Positions 1 to 9,262 are shown, numbered from the stretch's first letter. The stretch is 34,438 nt of DNA from Rhodopila sp. (GCA_025355085.1 JANXLQ010000174.1:1-34438); one strand, 5' to 3'. Numbers and translations are program-made. The notes: generated by a model from the sequence alone, not told the origin.

Positions 1-2
1 CT

Positions 3-64
3 GCCATCCATGCCTTTGCTGGTCCGGAACGCCAAAAGGCGTGGATGGCGGGCCTTCGCCCGCC
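3..64. repeat. Compound hairpin repeat at window start
   Basis: Two nested palindromes. The outer one is imperfect: the arm near 3-19 (GCCATCCATGCCTTTG) matches the reverse complement of the stretch ending at 49 (AAAGGCGTGGATGGC) apart from a wobble and an indel. Immediately after it, 47-64 is a perfect 7-bp stem (GGCGGGC/GCCCGCC) around a CTTC loop, followed by CATGACGATG. The same stem-CTTC-stem layout with that flank recurs near 16.8 kb, and in related form near 21.4 kb, so this is a dispersed repeat and not a gene. Bases 65-186 hold nothing else recognisable beyond the leader of the amidase gene. Confidence 0.7.
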
Positions 65-186
65 ATGACGATGCTGGCGACTACCGCCGTTTTGTCAAAA
101 TGAGAACTGCTGGCTTTCCAGCCGCAGCCGATTGAACCCGCTATCGTCCAATGCCACCATCAAGACCCAATAGCAGGACCGCCGCC

Positions 187-1623
187 ATGGACCCGACATT
201 TCTCTCTGCCACCGACCTCGCGGACCTCGTACGCACCCGAAAAATCGGTGCTTTGGAATTGCTGGACCATCATATCGCCCGCACGGAACGGCTCGATCCG
301 CGCATTAACGCCGTTGTGGTCCGGGACTTCGATCGCGCCCGTTCACGGGCCAAAGGGTTGGACTCCGAGAAAGACAAGACGGCACCGCTGTTCGGTGTTC
401 CAACCACGGTCAAAGAGAGTTTCGACGTCCAAGGCCTGCCGACAACGCGGGGCCACATGGCGTTGAAGGATACGTGCGCCGGCCAATCCTCCATCGCGAT
501 ATCTCGCCTGGAAGCCGCTGGAGCCGTGATCTTCGGCAAAACCAACGTCCCGGTCGATCTGGCGGACTGGCAGAGCTACAATCCGGTCTATGGGACGACC
601 TCCAACCCGTGGAACACTGGCCACACGCCCGGCGGGTCCTCGGGCGGATCGGCAGCCGCGGTCGCGGCCGGTCTGACGGGATTCGAGATCGGCAGCGACA
701 TCGGCGGCTCGATCCGGGTGCCGGCGCATTTCTGCGGTGTTTATGGGCACAAGCCAACCTTTGGCCTGCTGCCGAACTATGGCGACCCGAAGACGAGTTC
801 CGCCGCCGGGACCGATATTTCGGTCATTGGGCCGCTTGGCCGCTCCGCCACCGATCTGGCGACGGCGCTCGACATCCTGGCCGGCCCCGATCCGGATGAA
901 TCCGGGCTGACCCTCAACCTGCCCGCCCCGCGATTCTCCGGCCTGAAAGATCTGCGGGTGGCCGTCTGGGCCGACCAGCCGGGCAGCCACACCGACGCCG
1001 AAACCGTGGCGGCGATGCTCGCTTTGGCCGACGGACTGGAACGCCAGGGGGTGACTGTCAGCCGTACCGCCCGCCCCGGCTTCGACCCGATCGCGGCGTA
1101 TCATCTGTATCTGCGCCTATTGGACTCGGGATGGAGCAGCCGCATCACCGACGAGGTGGTCGAATCCAAACGTAAACGCGTCGCGACCCTGGCGCCGGAC
1201 GACACCAGTGCCGACGCCATCATGGTCCGCACCGTCGATATGCATCACCGCACATGGCTCGGTCTCAACGAGCAACGCCACCGCTGGCGCCGGACCTGGA
1301 GTGCGTTCTTCCGCGAGTGGGACGTGCTGTTGTGTCCCGCGTTCTCCACCGCCGCGCTGCCGCACCGCCAGGACGGCACCCCCTGGGAACGGCGGATCGC
1401 GGTCGATGGGACAGAAACCGGTTACGCCGACCTGCTGTTCTGGCCCGGTATCACAGGCGGCTACCACCTGCCCGCGACGGTCGCGCCGATGGGTTTCACC
1501 AAAGCCGGCCTGCCGTTGTGCGTGCAAATCGCAGGCCCGCTCTACGGCGACCGGTCAACCATCGCGGCGGCGGCGTTGTTGGAACAAGCGTGGATGGGGT
1601 TCCAACCGCCGCCGGGGTGGTAA
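187..1623 (+). CDS. Amidase, amidase-signature family
   Basis: Predicted 478-residue cytoplasmic amidase that would hydrolyse a carboxamide to the acid and ammonia; the substrate cannot be told from sequence. The amidase-signature Ser-cisSer-Lys triad is visible: Lys76 in TTVKESF, Ser151 in the Gly/Ser-rich loop GGSSGGS, and Ser175 in SDIGGSIR, with the usual 24-residue spacing between the two serines. The length fits the family. An upstream in-frame ATG at 151 exists, but the ATG at 187 gives a more typical N terminus (MDPTFLSATDLADLV), so 187 was chosen. It is convergent with the next gene, only 3 bases between the stop codons. No GatB or GatC is nearby, so a tRNA amidotransferase role is unlikely. 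Confidence 0.9.
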   Translation: MDPTFLSATDLADLVRTRKIGALELLDHHIARTERLDPRINAVVVRDFDRARSRAKGLDSEKDKTAPLFGVPTTVKESFDVQGLPTTRGHMALKDTCAGQSSIAISRLEAAGAVIFGKTNVPVDLADWQSYNPVYGTTSNPWNTGHTPGGSSGGSAAAVAAGLTGFEIGSDIGGSIRVPAHFCGVYGHKPTFGLLPNYGDPKTSSAAGTDISVIGPLGRSATDLATALDILAGPDPDESGLTLNLPAPRFSGLKDLRVAVWADQPGSHTDAETVAAMLALADGLERQGVTVSRTARPGFDPIAAYHLYLRLLDSGWSSRITDEVVESKRKRVATLAPDDTSADAIMVRTVDMHHRTWLGLNEQRHRWRRTWSAFFREWDVLLCPAFSTAALPHRQDGTPWERRIAVDGTETGYADLLFWPGITGGYHLPATVAPMGFTKAGLPLCVQIAGPLYGDRSTIAAAALLEQAWMGFQPPPGW

Positions 1624-1626
1624 TCC

Positions 1627-2628
1627 TTATCCCACCGCCAGCATGATCTTGCCGATGTGCTGGCTGGACTCCATCAGCCGGTGCGCCTCGGCTGCCTGAG
1701 CCAGCGGGAACGTCGCGTGGATCACCGGCGGGCAGCGTCCGGCGTTCAGGGCCGGCCACACTTTGTCCCGCAGTTCCGCGGCGATGCCGGCCTTTTGCGC
1801 GGTGGTGCGCGGCCGCATGGTCGATCCGGTGATTGTCAGCCGCTTTACCATGACCGGCACGAAGTCGAACTCCTGCACCTTCGACCCTTGCAGGAACGCG
1901 ATCATCACCAGCCGCCCATCCATGCCAAGCGAGCGGACATTGCGCGCCATGTAGGGTGCGCCGACCATATCCAGGATGACGTTGACACCCCGGCCCTCGG
2001 TCAGCGTCTTTACCTCGGCGGCAAAGTCCTGCGTCCGATAGTTGATCGCCGCGTCAGCGCCCAAATTCAGGCAGGCGGCGCATTTGCCGTCCGACCCGGC
2101 GGTGGCGAAGATACGGGCGCCGAATTCCCGGGCGAGCTGGATCGCGGTGACGCCGATACCGGACGTGCCGCCATGCACCAGGGCCGTCTCGCCTTTGGTC
2201 AGGCCGCCGAGTTGGAACAGGTTTGCCCAGACGGTGAAGGACGTTTCCGGCAACGCCCCGGCGCGAATCGCGTCGTAGCCGGCTGGCCAGGGCAGGCATT
2301 GCGTGGCCGGAGCGGTGCAGTATTCGGCGTAACCACCCCCGTTTGTCAGCGCGCATACCTTGTCGCCGACGGACAATGCCGTCACCTGACCGCCGATCGC
2401 CACAACCTCACCCGCGACCTCCAGCCCCAGGATCGGACTGGCGCCGGGCGGGGGCGGATAGGCCCCCTGGCGTTGCGCCACGTCGGGCCGGTTCACCCCG
2501 GCGGCCTGCACGCGGATCAGCACCTCATCCGGTTTGGGGGTTGGCACCGGGCCGGTTGCCAGGGCGAGAACGTCCGCCTCCCCTGCCCCGTTGGCTTGAA
2601 CGTAGGTCATTGTCTGCGGGATCGGCAT
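1627..2628 (-). CDS. NAD(P)H:quinone oxidoreductase, zinc-independent MDR family (PIG3-like)
   Basis: Predicted 333-residue oxidoreductase of the medium-chain dehydrogenase/reductase superfamily, quinone reductase branch, reducing quinones or enals with NADPH. The N-terminal GroES-like part contains QGAYPPPPGAS and LGLEVAGEV, typical of the PIG3/TP53I3 group. The nucleotide-binding motif HGGTSGIG lies mid-protein, followed by a long Rossmann region. The zinc-binding cysteine cluster of alcohol dehydrogenases is absent. A longer frame opens at 2715, but the ATG at 2628 (MPIPQTM) has a strong GGAGGA ribosome site about 6 bases upstream, so 2628 was chosen. It is divergent from the SNF2 gene, with about 130 bases between the two starts that must hold both promoters. 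Confidence 0.9.
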   Translation of the reverse strand: MPIPQTMTYVQANGAGEADVLALATGPVPTPKPDEVLIRVQAAGVNRPDVAQRQGAYPPPPGASPILGLEVAGEVVAIGGQVTALSVGDKVCALTNGGGYAEYCTAPATQCLPWPAGYDAIRAGALPETSFTVWANLFQLGGLTKGETALVHGGTSGIGVTAIQLAREFGARIFATAGSDGKCAACLNLGADAAINYRTQDFAAEVKTLTEGRGVNVILDMVGAPYMARNVRSLGMDGRLVMIAFLQGSKVQEFDFVPVMVKRLTITGSTMRPRTTAQKAGIAAELRDKVWPALNAGRCPPVIHATFPLAQAAEAHRLMESSQHIGKIMLAVG

Positions 2629-2759
2629 GGGCGGAGTCCTCCGATTGGATTGTTGGGCTGAACTTAGGCGCGTCGTGGCTGCGGGCAAAGGAGGCACGGC
2701 GGACAAATACAGCACAAGCGGGCGGCGACGAAAGATCGCGTTCAGGTTAGAGTACGCTC

Positions 2760-5444
2760 ATGCCCCGAGTCGGACTCCGCCTGACACCCCACGGCCACCT
2801 GATCGCCGAAGATCAGGACGATGCACCGGAGATGGACGCAGCCATAGGCGCGCGCCTGACCGAGGCATTTGCCTCCGGCACCGGTCCCGGACTTGTACGC
2901 CTGGGCGCCGGGGAGGTCGGGCAGGTCCTGCCGCCCGTTTTCGTCTGGTGGCGCAGTTTTGCCACCCGTTACATCGGCGCGGTTTGCCTGAATGCCCCCG
3001 GGCGGGAAGAGGATGCAGCGGTTCCGGTCATTCCGCCGCTCGACGCCGGGGAGCTCGCGTCGCTGGTGATGACAGCGCCGATGATGACCGGGGCCGAATA
3101 CCTTACCGACAGCGTTCTGCTGGCGTTGTGGGACGATATGGCACTGGCGTTCGCCGCGTCGCTGGCTGCCTCCCGCCTTGGATTGCAGCCGTTTCTGAAC
3201 GGGCTGAACCCGGCCTGGAACCTTGTGGGGCGGGTGCATTTCAATTTGGCGGAGAATCGCCGCGACGCCGAACAGCCGTTCGCCTTCATGGCGACCTATA
3301 CGACGCGGCTGTCGGCGCAGGCCCGAGCACAGCATGTGCGGCTGGGGCAGGCTTTGGAGGAATATGCGGGGGCGGCGAACAAGGACAAGTTGCTGTCCCT
3401 GCTGCTGCCGGTTCAACGCGCGAGCGAGCACTGCGACTGGTTGCGGCCGATGATCGACGCGGGGGATATCTTCCATCCGCTGCGCTGGGGACCGGCCGAG
3501 GCATCCCGTTTCCTGCGTAGCCTGCCGGAACTGGAAAGCGCCGGTGTCGTCGTCCGCATGCCGGCCACCTGGCGCGCCAACCGTCCGGCCAGGCCCCGCG
3601 TGTCCGCGACAGTGGGCAGCCGGAAGCCGTCCGCTGTTGGGATGGACAGCGTGCTCGATTTCCAAATGGACGTTATCCTGGATGGCGAACCGCTGACCGG
3701 CGCGGAAATCGCCACGCTTTTGGCCGGCACCGAGGATCTGGCGATGCTGCGCGGCCAGTGGGTGGAAGTCGATCGGGTTCGACTGGAAAAGACGATGGCG
3801 CGGTTCCGCGATGCCGAGGCACTGGCCGCCAACAACGGCCTGAGTTTCGCAGAGGCCATGCGGATGCTGGCCGGCGCCGCAGTGACCGGCGACGATCCGG
3901 CGGCTGCCGACGGTGACTGGTCGCGGATAACCGCCGGTCCGTGGCTGGAACAGACGCTGAAGGATTTGCGGTCGGGCGATGGGGAGGGTGCCGATCCGGG
4001 TCCGGCCCTGAAAGGAACGTTACGCCCCTATCAGCGGGCCGGCACACGTTGGATGCATATGCTGGCGAATCTCGGCCTGGGCGCCTGCCTGGCTGACGAT
4101 ATGGGTCTGGGCAAGACGATTCAGGTGCTGTCGCTGCTGCTGGTGGAGAAGGCCATGGGCCAGCCCAGCCTGCTGGTGGCGCCCGCGTCGTTGCTGGGGA
4201 ACTGGGCGGCGGAGATCGAGAAATTTGCTCCCGGCCTGACGTTCGCGATCGTGCATCCATCGGCAATGCCGCCTGACCAGGTGAAGCAATTCACACCGGA
4301 GCTTGCAGCGGATTTCGATCTTGTCATCACCAGTTACGGGTCGCTGTTGCGCCTGCCGGCATTGACCGGGACATCCTGGCGCTTCGTCATCCTGGATGAG
4401 GCGCAGGCAATCAAGAATCCTGCCGCACGCCAGACCAAGGCGGCCAAGGCATTGCGCGCCAAGGCTCGGATTGCCCTGACAGGAACCCCGGTGGAGAACC
4501 ATCTGGGCGATTTGTGGTCGATCTTCGACTTCATCAATCCCGGTTTGCTGGGCAACGCCAAACAGTTTTCCCGTTACGCCAAGGGCCTGGCCGAACGCAC
4601 CGATAATCCGTACGGACCGCTGCGGGAGTTGGTGCGGCCTTACATCCTGCGCCGGATGAAAACCGATAAGTCGGTCATCGCCGACCTGCCGGACAAAACC
4701 GAGATGAAGGCACTGTGCGGCCTGAGCCGGCGGCAGACCGCGCTGTATGGGCAGACGGTCGAGGCTTTGGCGAAAAGCCTGGAAGAGTCCGAGGGCATCC
4801 AGCGCAAGGGCATCGTGCTGGCGACGCTGATGCGGTTGAAGCAGATCTGCAATCATCCCTCGCAATGGCTGAACGACAATGTTTGGGCCGAGGAAGACAG
4901 CGGCAAATGGGGCCGGCTGCGGGAGATCGCCGAGGTGGTTGCCGCCAAGCAGGAAAAGATGCTGGTATTTACTCAGTTCAGGGAAATGACGGAGCCGCTG
5001 GCCACCTTTCTGGGACAGATTTTCGGCCGGCCCGGATTGGTGCTGCATGGCGATACGGCGGTGAAAAACCGCAAGACCCTGGTTCGGACGTTCCAGGAAG
5101 ACGAGACCGTGCCGTTCTTTGTGTTGTCGCTGAAAGCGGGCGGGTCCGGCCTGACGCTGACGGCCGCATCGCATGTCGTGCATTTCGATCGCTGGTGGAA
5201 TCCGGCGGTCGAAAATCAGGCCACCGACCGGGCATTCCGGATCGGTCAGAAGAAAAATGTGCTGGTGCATAAATTTATTTGCCGCGGCACGGTCGAAGAG
5301 AAGATCGACGCCTTGATCGACTCGAAGAAAAGCCTGTCAGATGAACTGCTTTCCGGTGGGGCCGAGATCAACCTGACCGAGATGGCTACCGCAGACATCA
5401 TGCGGCTGGTCGCCCTGGATTTAAACGCTGCGATGAAGGAGTAG
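2760..5444 (+). CDS. SNF2-family DNA-dependent ATPase/helicase
   Basis: Predicted 894-residue SWI2/SNF2 ATPase that would translocate on DNA and remodel protein-DNA complexes. About 400 N-terminal residues resemble the bacterial SNF2-associated region; the motor follows. Walker A is DDMGLGKT (446-453, Lys452), Walker B is DEAQ (546-549), then LTGTPVENHLGDLWS. The C-terminal RecA lobe has LKAGGSGLTL near 791-800 and the motif VI arginines Arg824 and Arg827 in TDRAFRIGQ. All catalytic motifs are intact, so it should be active. The SWIM gene starts 4 bases after its stop, a pairing seen in many bacteria. The cellular role of such pairs is not settled; transcription, repair and defence have all been considered for bacterial SNF2 proteins. 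Confidence 0.93.
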   Translation: MPRVGLRLTPHGHLIAEDQDDAPEMDAAIGARLTEAFASGTGPGLVRLGAGEVGQVLPPVFVWWRSFATRYIGAVCLNAPGREEDAAVPVIPPLDAGELASLVMTAPMMTGAEYLTDSVLLALWDDMALAFAASLAASRLGLQPFLNGLNPAWNLVGRVHFNLAENRRDAEQPFAFMATYTTRLSAQARAQHVRLGQALEEYAGAANKDKLLSLLLPVQRASEHCDWLRPMIDAGDIFHPLRWGPAEASRFLRSLPELESAGVVVRMPATWRANRPARPRVSATVGSRKPSAVGMDSVLDFQMDVILDGEPLTGAEIATLLAGTEDLAMLRGQWVEVDRVRLEKTMARFRDAEALAANNGLSFAEAMRMLAGAAVTGDDPAAADGDWSRITAGPWLEQTLKDLRSGDGEGADPGPALKGTLRPYQRAGTRWMHMLANLGLGACLADDMGLGKTIQVLSLLLVEKAMGQPSLLVAPASLLGNWAAEIEKFAPGLTFAIVHPSAMPPDQVKQFTPELAADFDLVITSYGSLLRLPALTGTSWRFVILDEAQAIKNPAARQTKAAKALRAKARIALTGTPVENHLGDLWSIFDFINPGLLGNAKQFSRYAKGLAERTDNPYGPLRELVRPYILRRMKTDKSVIADLPDKTEMKALCGLSRRQTALYGQTVEALAKSLEESEGIQRKGIVLATLMRLKQICNHPSQWLNDNVWAEEDSGKWGRLREIAEVVAAKQEKMLVFTQFREMTEPLATFLGQIFGRPGLVLHGDTAVKNRKTLVRTFQEDETVPFFVLSLKAGGSGLTLTAASHVVHFDRWWNPAVENQATDRAFRIGQKKNVLVHKFICRGTVEEKIDALIDSKKSLSDELLSGGAEINLTEMATADIMRLVALDLNAAMKE

Positions 5445-5448
5445 AGCT

Positions 5449-6627
5449 ATGCCAGGCTTTGATAGGGGATGGTCAGAGTATGTCCCGGTCGCCGTGCGAC
5501 TTGAGAAGGCAGAACGGGAGATGGCAAAGCTGCGGAAGAAGGGTGTCACAATCTCCCCGGTCAAGCTGGAAAGCAAGAAGATCGCAACGACCTTTTGGGG
5601 CAAGGCATGGTGCGACAATCTGGAAAGCTACCATGATTACGAGAATCGCCTGCCGCGCGGACGCACCTATATCCGTAACGGATCGGTGGTCGATCTACAG
5701 ATCGCACCGCACGAGATCACGGCGATGGTCAGCGGATCGTCGGTCTATAAAGTCAAGATCAGCATCGGCGAAGTCGCCAAGGCCCACTGGAAGTCCATCT
5801 GCACGGACTGTTCAGGTGGCATCGATTCTCTGGTGGAGCTGCTGCAAGGCCGATTTTCCAAAGGCGTGATGGAGCGAATCTGCCGTCAGGGCGCCGGATT
5901 GTTTCCGAAGCCGTCAGAGATTAAATTTTCCTGCAGTTGCCCGGATTATGCATCGATGTGTAAGCACGTCGCGGCGGCGCTTTACGGAGTGGGGGCTCGG
6001 CTGGATGCCAAACCGGAGTTGTTGTTTCGGTTGCGCGCCGTGAATGAGAACGATCTGGTGGCCGGCATCGGCAAGGTGCTGCCTATGTCCAAGCAAGGAC
6101 CGGCAGCCGGCAAGGTGCTGGAGGCCGACGATATGGCGGCGATGTTCGGGCTGGACATGGGTGACGCGGACGCATCTGCCGCAGGGGTGCCGGCAAAGCG
6201 AAAGAGTGCCGCCACGAAAAAGACCCCCGTCACGGCAGCCGCGACGAAGAAGACCTCCGCCACGGTAGCCGCCACGAAGAAGGCCACGCCGGTGCGAAAG
6301 GCGTCCGGTGGATTTGCTCCGTTGAAAAAGGCGCCTTCGGCTGTGGGATTGCCAAAGGGTAAGGTTGTTGCAAAGTTGGTTATAGCGGCAAAGCCGAAAA
6401 CTGTGCCGAAACCCAAAGTCGTTGTGCAACCGAAGGGCGTGACGAAACCGAAAATAGTTGTGAAACAGAAAGCAGTGACGAGACCGAAAATCGCCACACA
6501 AACCAACGTTACAGTCGTGGTTAGGCCTATGCCGAAGCCAACTTCTACCGCCAATCGAAGCGGTGTGGCGGTAGAAGTTGGCCGAAAGGCATCGATGGCG
6601 GGGAAGAAACCGGCAAAAGCAAAGTAG
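5449..6627 (+). CDS. SWIM zinc-finger protein with lysine/proline/alanine-rich tail
   Basis: Predicted 392-residue partner of the SNF2 ATPase. The SWIM motif is complete: Cys162-x-Cys164-x6-Cys171-x-His173 (FSCSCPDY...CKH), expected to bind zinc and to contact DNA or protein. The N-terminal region (FWGKAWCDNLESYHDYENRLPRG) is typical of SWIM proteins encoded beside SNF2 helicases. From about residue 245 to the end, the chain becomes a basic low-complexity tail of AATKKT-type and KPK-type repeats, reminiscent of histone H1-like bacterial tails and probably disordered and DNA-binding (inference). The gene lies 4 bases after the SNF2 stop, so the two are very likely co-transcribed. A perfect 16-bp inverted repeat sits inside its last 100 bases. 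Confidence 0.88.
   Translation: MPGFDRGWSEYVPVAVRLEKAEREMAKLRKKGVTISPVKLESKKIATTFWGKAWCDNLESYHDYENRLPRGRTYIRNGSVVDLQIAPHEITAMVSGSSVYKVKISIGEVAKAHWKSICTDCSGGIDSLVELLQGRFSKGVMERICRQGAGLFPKPSEIKFSCSCPDYASMCKHVAAALYGVGARLDAKPELLFRLRAVNENDLVAGIGKVLPMSKQGPAAGKVLEADDMAAMFGLDMGDADASAAGVPAKRKSAATKKTPVTAAATKKTSATVAATKKATPVRKASGGFAPLKKAPSAVGLPKGKVVAKLVIAAKPKTVPKPKVVVQPKGVTKPKIVVKQKAVTRPKIATQTNVTVVVRPMPKPTSTANRSGVAVEVGRKASMAGKKPAKAK
6208..6291 (+). repeat. Imperfect 30-bp tandem repeat inside the SWIM gene
   Basis: Two full copies and one partial copy of a 30-base unit (6208-6237, 6238-6267, 6268-6291). They encode AATKKTPVTA, AATKKTSATV and AATKKATP. The in-frame unit length means copy number could change without breaking the frame, altering only the length of the basic tail. 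Confidence 0.75.
6537..6582. repeat. Perfect 16-bp inverted repeat at the 3' end of the SWIM gene
   Basis: Left arm 6537-6552 (GCCAACTTCTACCGCC) and right arm 6567-6582 (GGCGGTAGAAGTTGGC) are perfect complements around a 14-base loop. It lies wholly inside the coding region, ending 45 bases before the last base of the stop codon. There is no T-run after it, so it is not a standard intrinsic terminator. It could be an inserted palindrome that stayed in frame or an mRNA 3' stability hairpin. Confidence 0.85.
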
Positions 6628-7087
6628 GGCATCATCAGAATTTATATTAAACGCGACAGAAACGTTCCTGTAAAATTTGGCACCCACTTTGTTTGGGTGG
6701 ATGTCAGGGACGTATTCGTCGCTGTCAGCAAGAAACTGGACCGACGGACGGAACCATTTGGCGGCTGTATCCCTGCACGGTGCGGCACACATTGTTGCGT
6801 GGTTTTTGACTCGATGTGATTGTACTGTTGCTGAGATATTTTGTACCGATGCCGTTCCCGGGCAGGCAACGCCTGAATTTCTGCGACTTCTGTGAATCCT
6901 CACTTTTCCTCTGTGTTGAATATCTCTTTTCTCGCAACCATTCAGCCATCACGCCGCTTTCCGGGATTTTTACTGAAAATCGAGAGTAGGGAGATACCTC
7001 ACGGTGCCCCCCACACCACCCACATATTTTGCTTCTGTATGAAGTGACCTCGTAACGTCTAATCAAAATCCAGTTGGGGAACCGTGC
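6628..7087. other. Non-coding stretch between the SWIM gene and purK
   Basis: No convincing gene: the reading frames here are short, disagree with neighbouring codon use and have no ribosome site. A short hairpin (CACCC/GGGTG, about 6681-6698) follows the SWIM gene and may end its transcript, though no T-run follows. On the minus strand, about 6870-6945 reads AACACAGAGGAAAAGTGAGG followed by TTCACAGAAGTCGCAGAAAT. This ACACAGAG-type sequence also occurs near 16.17 kb and resembles a repeat family dispersed in many environmental bacterial genomes. The base composition is more AT-rich than in the flanking genes. Confidence 0.5.
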
Positions 7088-8227
7088 TCAACCTTGGCCG
7101 GCCAGCTTGCCCAGAGCAGCCTCAACCCCGAAATCGCCGGGCAGCGCACCGCGTGGAAACAACCGCGTGACGTGGCCCATCTTGCGTCCCGGCAGGGCCT
7201 CGGCCTTACCGTACAAATGCGGGATGATCCCGGGCTGTGCCAGCGCGGCCGGCCACAGCGCCATTCCATCCGGCCCGATCAGATTTTTCATGACCGCGTC
7301 GGAATGCCGCGTCGCCGGCGGCAGCGGCAAACCGGCGATGGCCCGGATATGCAGTTCGAACTGGCTCGCCGGACAGGCATCGATGGTCCAGTGACCCGAG
7401 TTGTGCGGCCGCGGCGCGATTTCGTTCACCAGCACCTGACCGGTGCTATCGACGAACATCTCCACCGCCAGCAGGCCGATCAGGTCCAGCGCCTCTGCCA
7501 CGCGGCGCGCTATTGCCTGTGCCGCCCGATCGACGGCCAGCGAAATCCTGGCCGGCGCCAAGGTCAGGTCCAGGATGTGATCGCGATGGCGGTTCTCAAC
7601 GGTGTCGAACGACGACACGCTGCCGTCCGCGCCGCGCGCCACGACAACGCTGATTTCCATGGCGAAATCGACGAATCCCTCCAGCACCAGGGGCCGGGGA
7701 CTCAACCGTTCCCATGCCGCATCCAGATCGGCCGGGCAGCGCAACATTGCCTGTCCTTTGCCGTCATAGCCCAGCCGGGTCGTCTTTAGCACCGCCGGCA
7801 AACCGAGCCGCGCGACCGCTTCTTCGAGTTCCTGGCGCGACCCGACCGCCGCCCAGGGGGCCGTGGCGACGCCAGCGTTGTTCAGGAAGGTCTTTTCATC
7901 CACGCGGTCCTGGCTGATCCGCAGTACGGATGCCGCCGGGCGCACGGGGCGGATCGACGCCAGAAGTTCCAGGCCCTCGGCGCTGATATTTTCGAATTCG
8001 AAGCTGATGACATCGACCGCGTTCGCGAACGCCCGCAGCGATACGGGGTCGCTGTAGTCACTGATTGTGACGGCATGCGACACCTGTGCCGCCGGGCTAT
8101 CGGTTTCCCGCGTCAGGATGTGGCAGCGGTAGCCAAGCCTGGCGGCGGCGAGCGCGGACATGCGCCCCAATTGCCCGCCGCCGACCAGCCCGATGGTCGC
8201 ATTGGGTGGTAGAGGAAATTGAATCAT
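7088..8227 (-). CDS. purK: 5-(carboxyamino)imidazole ribonucleotide synthase PurK
   Basis: Predicted 379-residue ATP-grasp enzyme of de novo purine synthesis: it carboxylates aminoimidazole ribonucleotide to N5-CAIR using ATP and bicarbonate. The N terminus has the expected [11 protein letters not shown] loop. [12 protein letters not shown] is the ATP-grasp lysine and glycine loop, and [20 protein letters not shown] is the family's metal and substrate-binding stretch. Length is normal. The start codon overlaps the purE stop by 4 bases (ATGA), so the two are translationally coupled as one operon, purE first. This is a housekeeping gene and a good anchor for the chromosomal nature of the region. 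Confidence 0.97.
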   Translation of the reverse strand: MIQFPLPPNATIGLVGGGQLGRMSALAAARLGYRCHILTRETDSPAAQVSHAVTISDYSDPVSLRAFANAVDVISFEFENISAEGLELLASIRPVRPAASVLRISQDRVDEKTFLNNAGVATAPWAAVGSRQELEEAVARLGLPAVLKTTRLGYDGKGQAMLRCPADLDAAWERLSPRPLVLEGFVDFAMEISVVVARGADGSVSSFDTVENRHRDHILDLTLAPARISLAVDRAAQAIARRVAEALDLIGLLAVEMFVDSTGQVLVNEIAPRPHNSGHWTIDACPASQFELHIRAIAGLPLPPATRHSDAVMKNLIGPDGMALWPAALAQPGIIPHLYGKAEALPGRKMGHVTRLFPRGALPGDFGVEAALGKLAGQG

Positions 8228-8745
8228 GGAAGGTTTGCAGTCACCTGATGCGGCGCATCCGCTATGGCAGCGGTCTGTTCGGCCCGTAATGCGTCGAGCC
8301 GGTCAGCCAGCGCGGTATCCTGAGTAGCCAACATCGCTGCCGCCAAAAGCGCCGCGTTCACGGCCCCTGCCCGGCCGATCGCCATGGTACCAACCGGAAT
8401 ACCGGCCGGCATTTGAACGATCGACAGCAGGCTATCCATACCTTTCAACGCATGCGATTCGATCGGAACACCCAGCACCGGCAGCGGCGTCCACGACGCG
8501 CACATGCCGGGCAGATGGGCCGCGCCGCCCGCGCCGGCGATAATGATCTTCAGTCCGCGATCCCGTGCCGTCATCGCATAGGTCCGCAACCGTTCAGGCG
8601 TGCGATGGGCGGACACGATCTTTACCTCGTGAGGCACTTCGAGGCGGGTCAACATCTCGGCCGCATGCGTCAGGGTTGGCCAGTCCGACTGGCTGCCCAT
8701 GATGATGCCGACCAATGGTGCCGCCGGTTCAGGCATCTCAGGCAA
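8224..8745 (-). CDS. purE: N5-CAIR mutase PurE
   Basis: Predicted 173-residue class I PurE, which rearranges N5-CAIR to 4-carboxy-AIR in purine synthesis. The phosphate-binding signature GSQSDWPT lies near residues 17-24. SAHRTPERL and the glycine-rich [12 protein letters not shown] stretch, followed by PVLGVPIES, are all diagnostic. It ends in a 4-base overlap with purK. Its start overlaps the end of the upstream DUF465 gene by 8 bases, so all three may share a transcript. Confidence 0.97.
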   Translation of the reverse strand: MPEMPEPAAPLVGIIMGSQSDWPTLTHAAEMLTRLEVPHEVKIVSAHRTPERLRTYAMTARDRGLKIIIAGAGGAAHLPGMCASWTPLPVLGVPIESHALKGMDSLLSIVQMPAGIPVGTMAIGRAGAVNAALLAAAMLATQDTALADRLDALRAEQTAAIADAPHQVTANLP

Positions 8746-8941
8746 TACTGTCGGGGATTAGCCGGCTTTCCAGCCAGGCGATCTCGTCACGCAGCATCAG
8801 TTTGCGCTTTTTGAGGCGTTGCAGATGCAACTGGTCAGAGGCGCCCTGGTCGGCGAGGCGCGCAATGACCGTGTCGAGGTCACGATGCTCGCTCCGCAGC
8901 CCGTGCAGTTTACGCAGCAGCGAATCTCTATCGCTCAGCAT
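8738..8941 (-). CDS. DUF465 (YdcH-like) small coiled-coil protein
   Basis: Predicted 67-residue protein starting [12 protein letters not shown] and rich in heptad-like Leu/Arg/Glu patterns ([16 protein letters not shown]), matching the DUF465/YdcH family of short antiparallel coiled coils found widely in proteobacteria. The molecular function is not established. A longer frame opens at 8992, but its extra residues are unlike the family, so 8941 was chosen. It overlaps purE by 8 bases and is divergent from a second DUF465 gene starting at 9089. Confidence 0.8.
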   Translation of the reverse strand: MLSDRDSLLRKLHGLRSEHRDLDTVIARLADQGASDQLHLQRLKKRKLMLRDEIAWLESRLIPDSIA

Positions 8942-9088
8942 GTTTGCAACCCACGATAGAAATAAACTGTTATCCCGAATGCCACATAGCAACTGGTCAA
9001 GACGATGGCAATCGCGTTACGGTGCCTTGCCGCGACCACTGCGGTGGCCGCTGGCAGACAACCGGTTAAACGCGGAGGTACCCAGTCC

Positions 9089-9262
9089 ATGAGTCTGAAT
9101 ACCCGTCTCGACGCCCTAAAGGAACGGCATGCGTCGCTCGAAACCAAAATTTTCGATGAAGACCATCGACCGCAACCCAATGCAGAGGCGCTGACCCGAC
9201 TGAAGGTCGAAAAATTACGCCTCAAGGAAGAGATGGAGAGGCTACGAACCTTGGTACACTGA
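9089..9262 (+). CDS. Second DUF465 (YdcH-like) small protein
   Basis: Predicted 57-residue protein beginning MSLNTRLDALKERHASLE and ending LKLEKLRLKEEME-like, again the DUF465 pattern with the family's conserved LKxEKLRLKEE stretch. An upstream ATG at 9005 is in frame, but the GGAGG site at 9074-9078 fits the ATG at 9089. It lies head to head with the other DUF465 gene across about 147 bases, suggesting an old duplication or a conserved neighbourhood. It is convergent with trcR, whose stop is 33 bases away. Confidence 0.8.
   Translation: MSLNTRLDALKERHASLETKIFDEDHRPQPNAEALTRLKVEKLRLKEEMERLRTLVH

Noticed and set aside
343-1104. 253-residue minus-strand ORF inside the amidase
   Set aside because: Shadow of the amidase gene on the opposite strand, with no domain.
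4020-5270. 416-residue minus-strand ORF inside the SNF2 gene
   Set aside because: Antisense to the conserved helicase motifs; the codon pattern follows the plus strand.
5914-6903. 329-residue minus-strand ORF over the SWIM gene
   Set aside because: Antisense to a gene with a clear SWIM motif and basic tail; it is a composition shadow.
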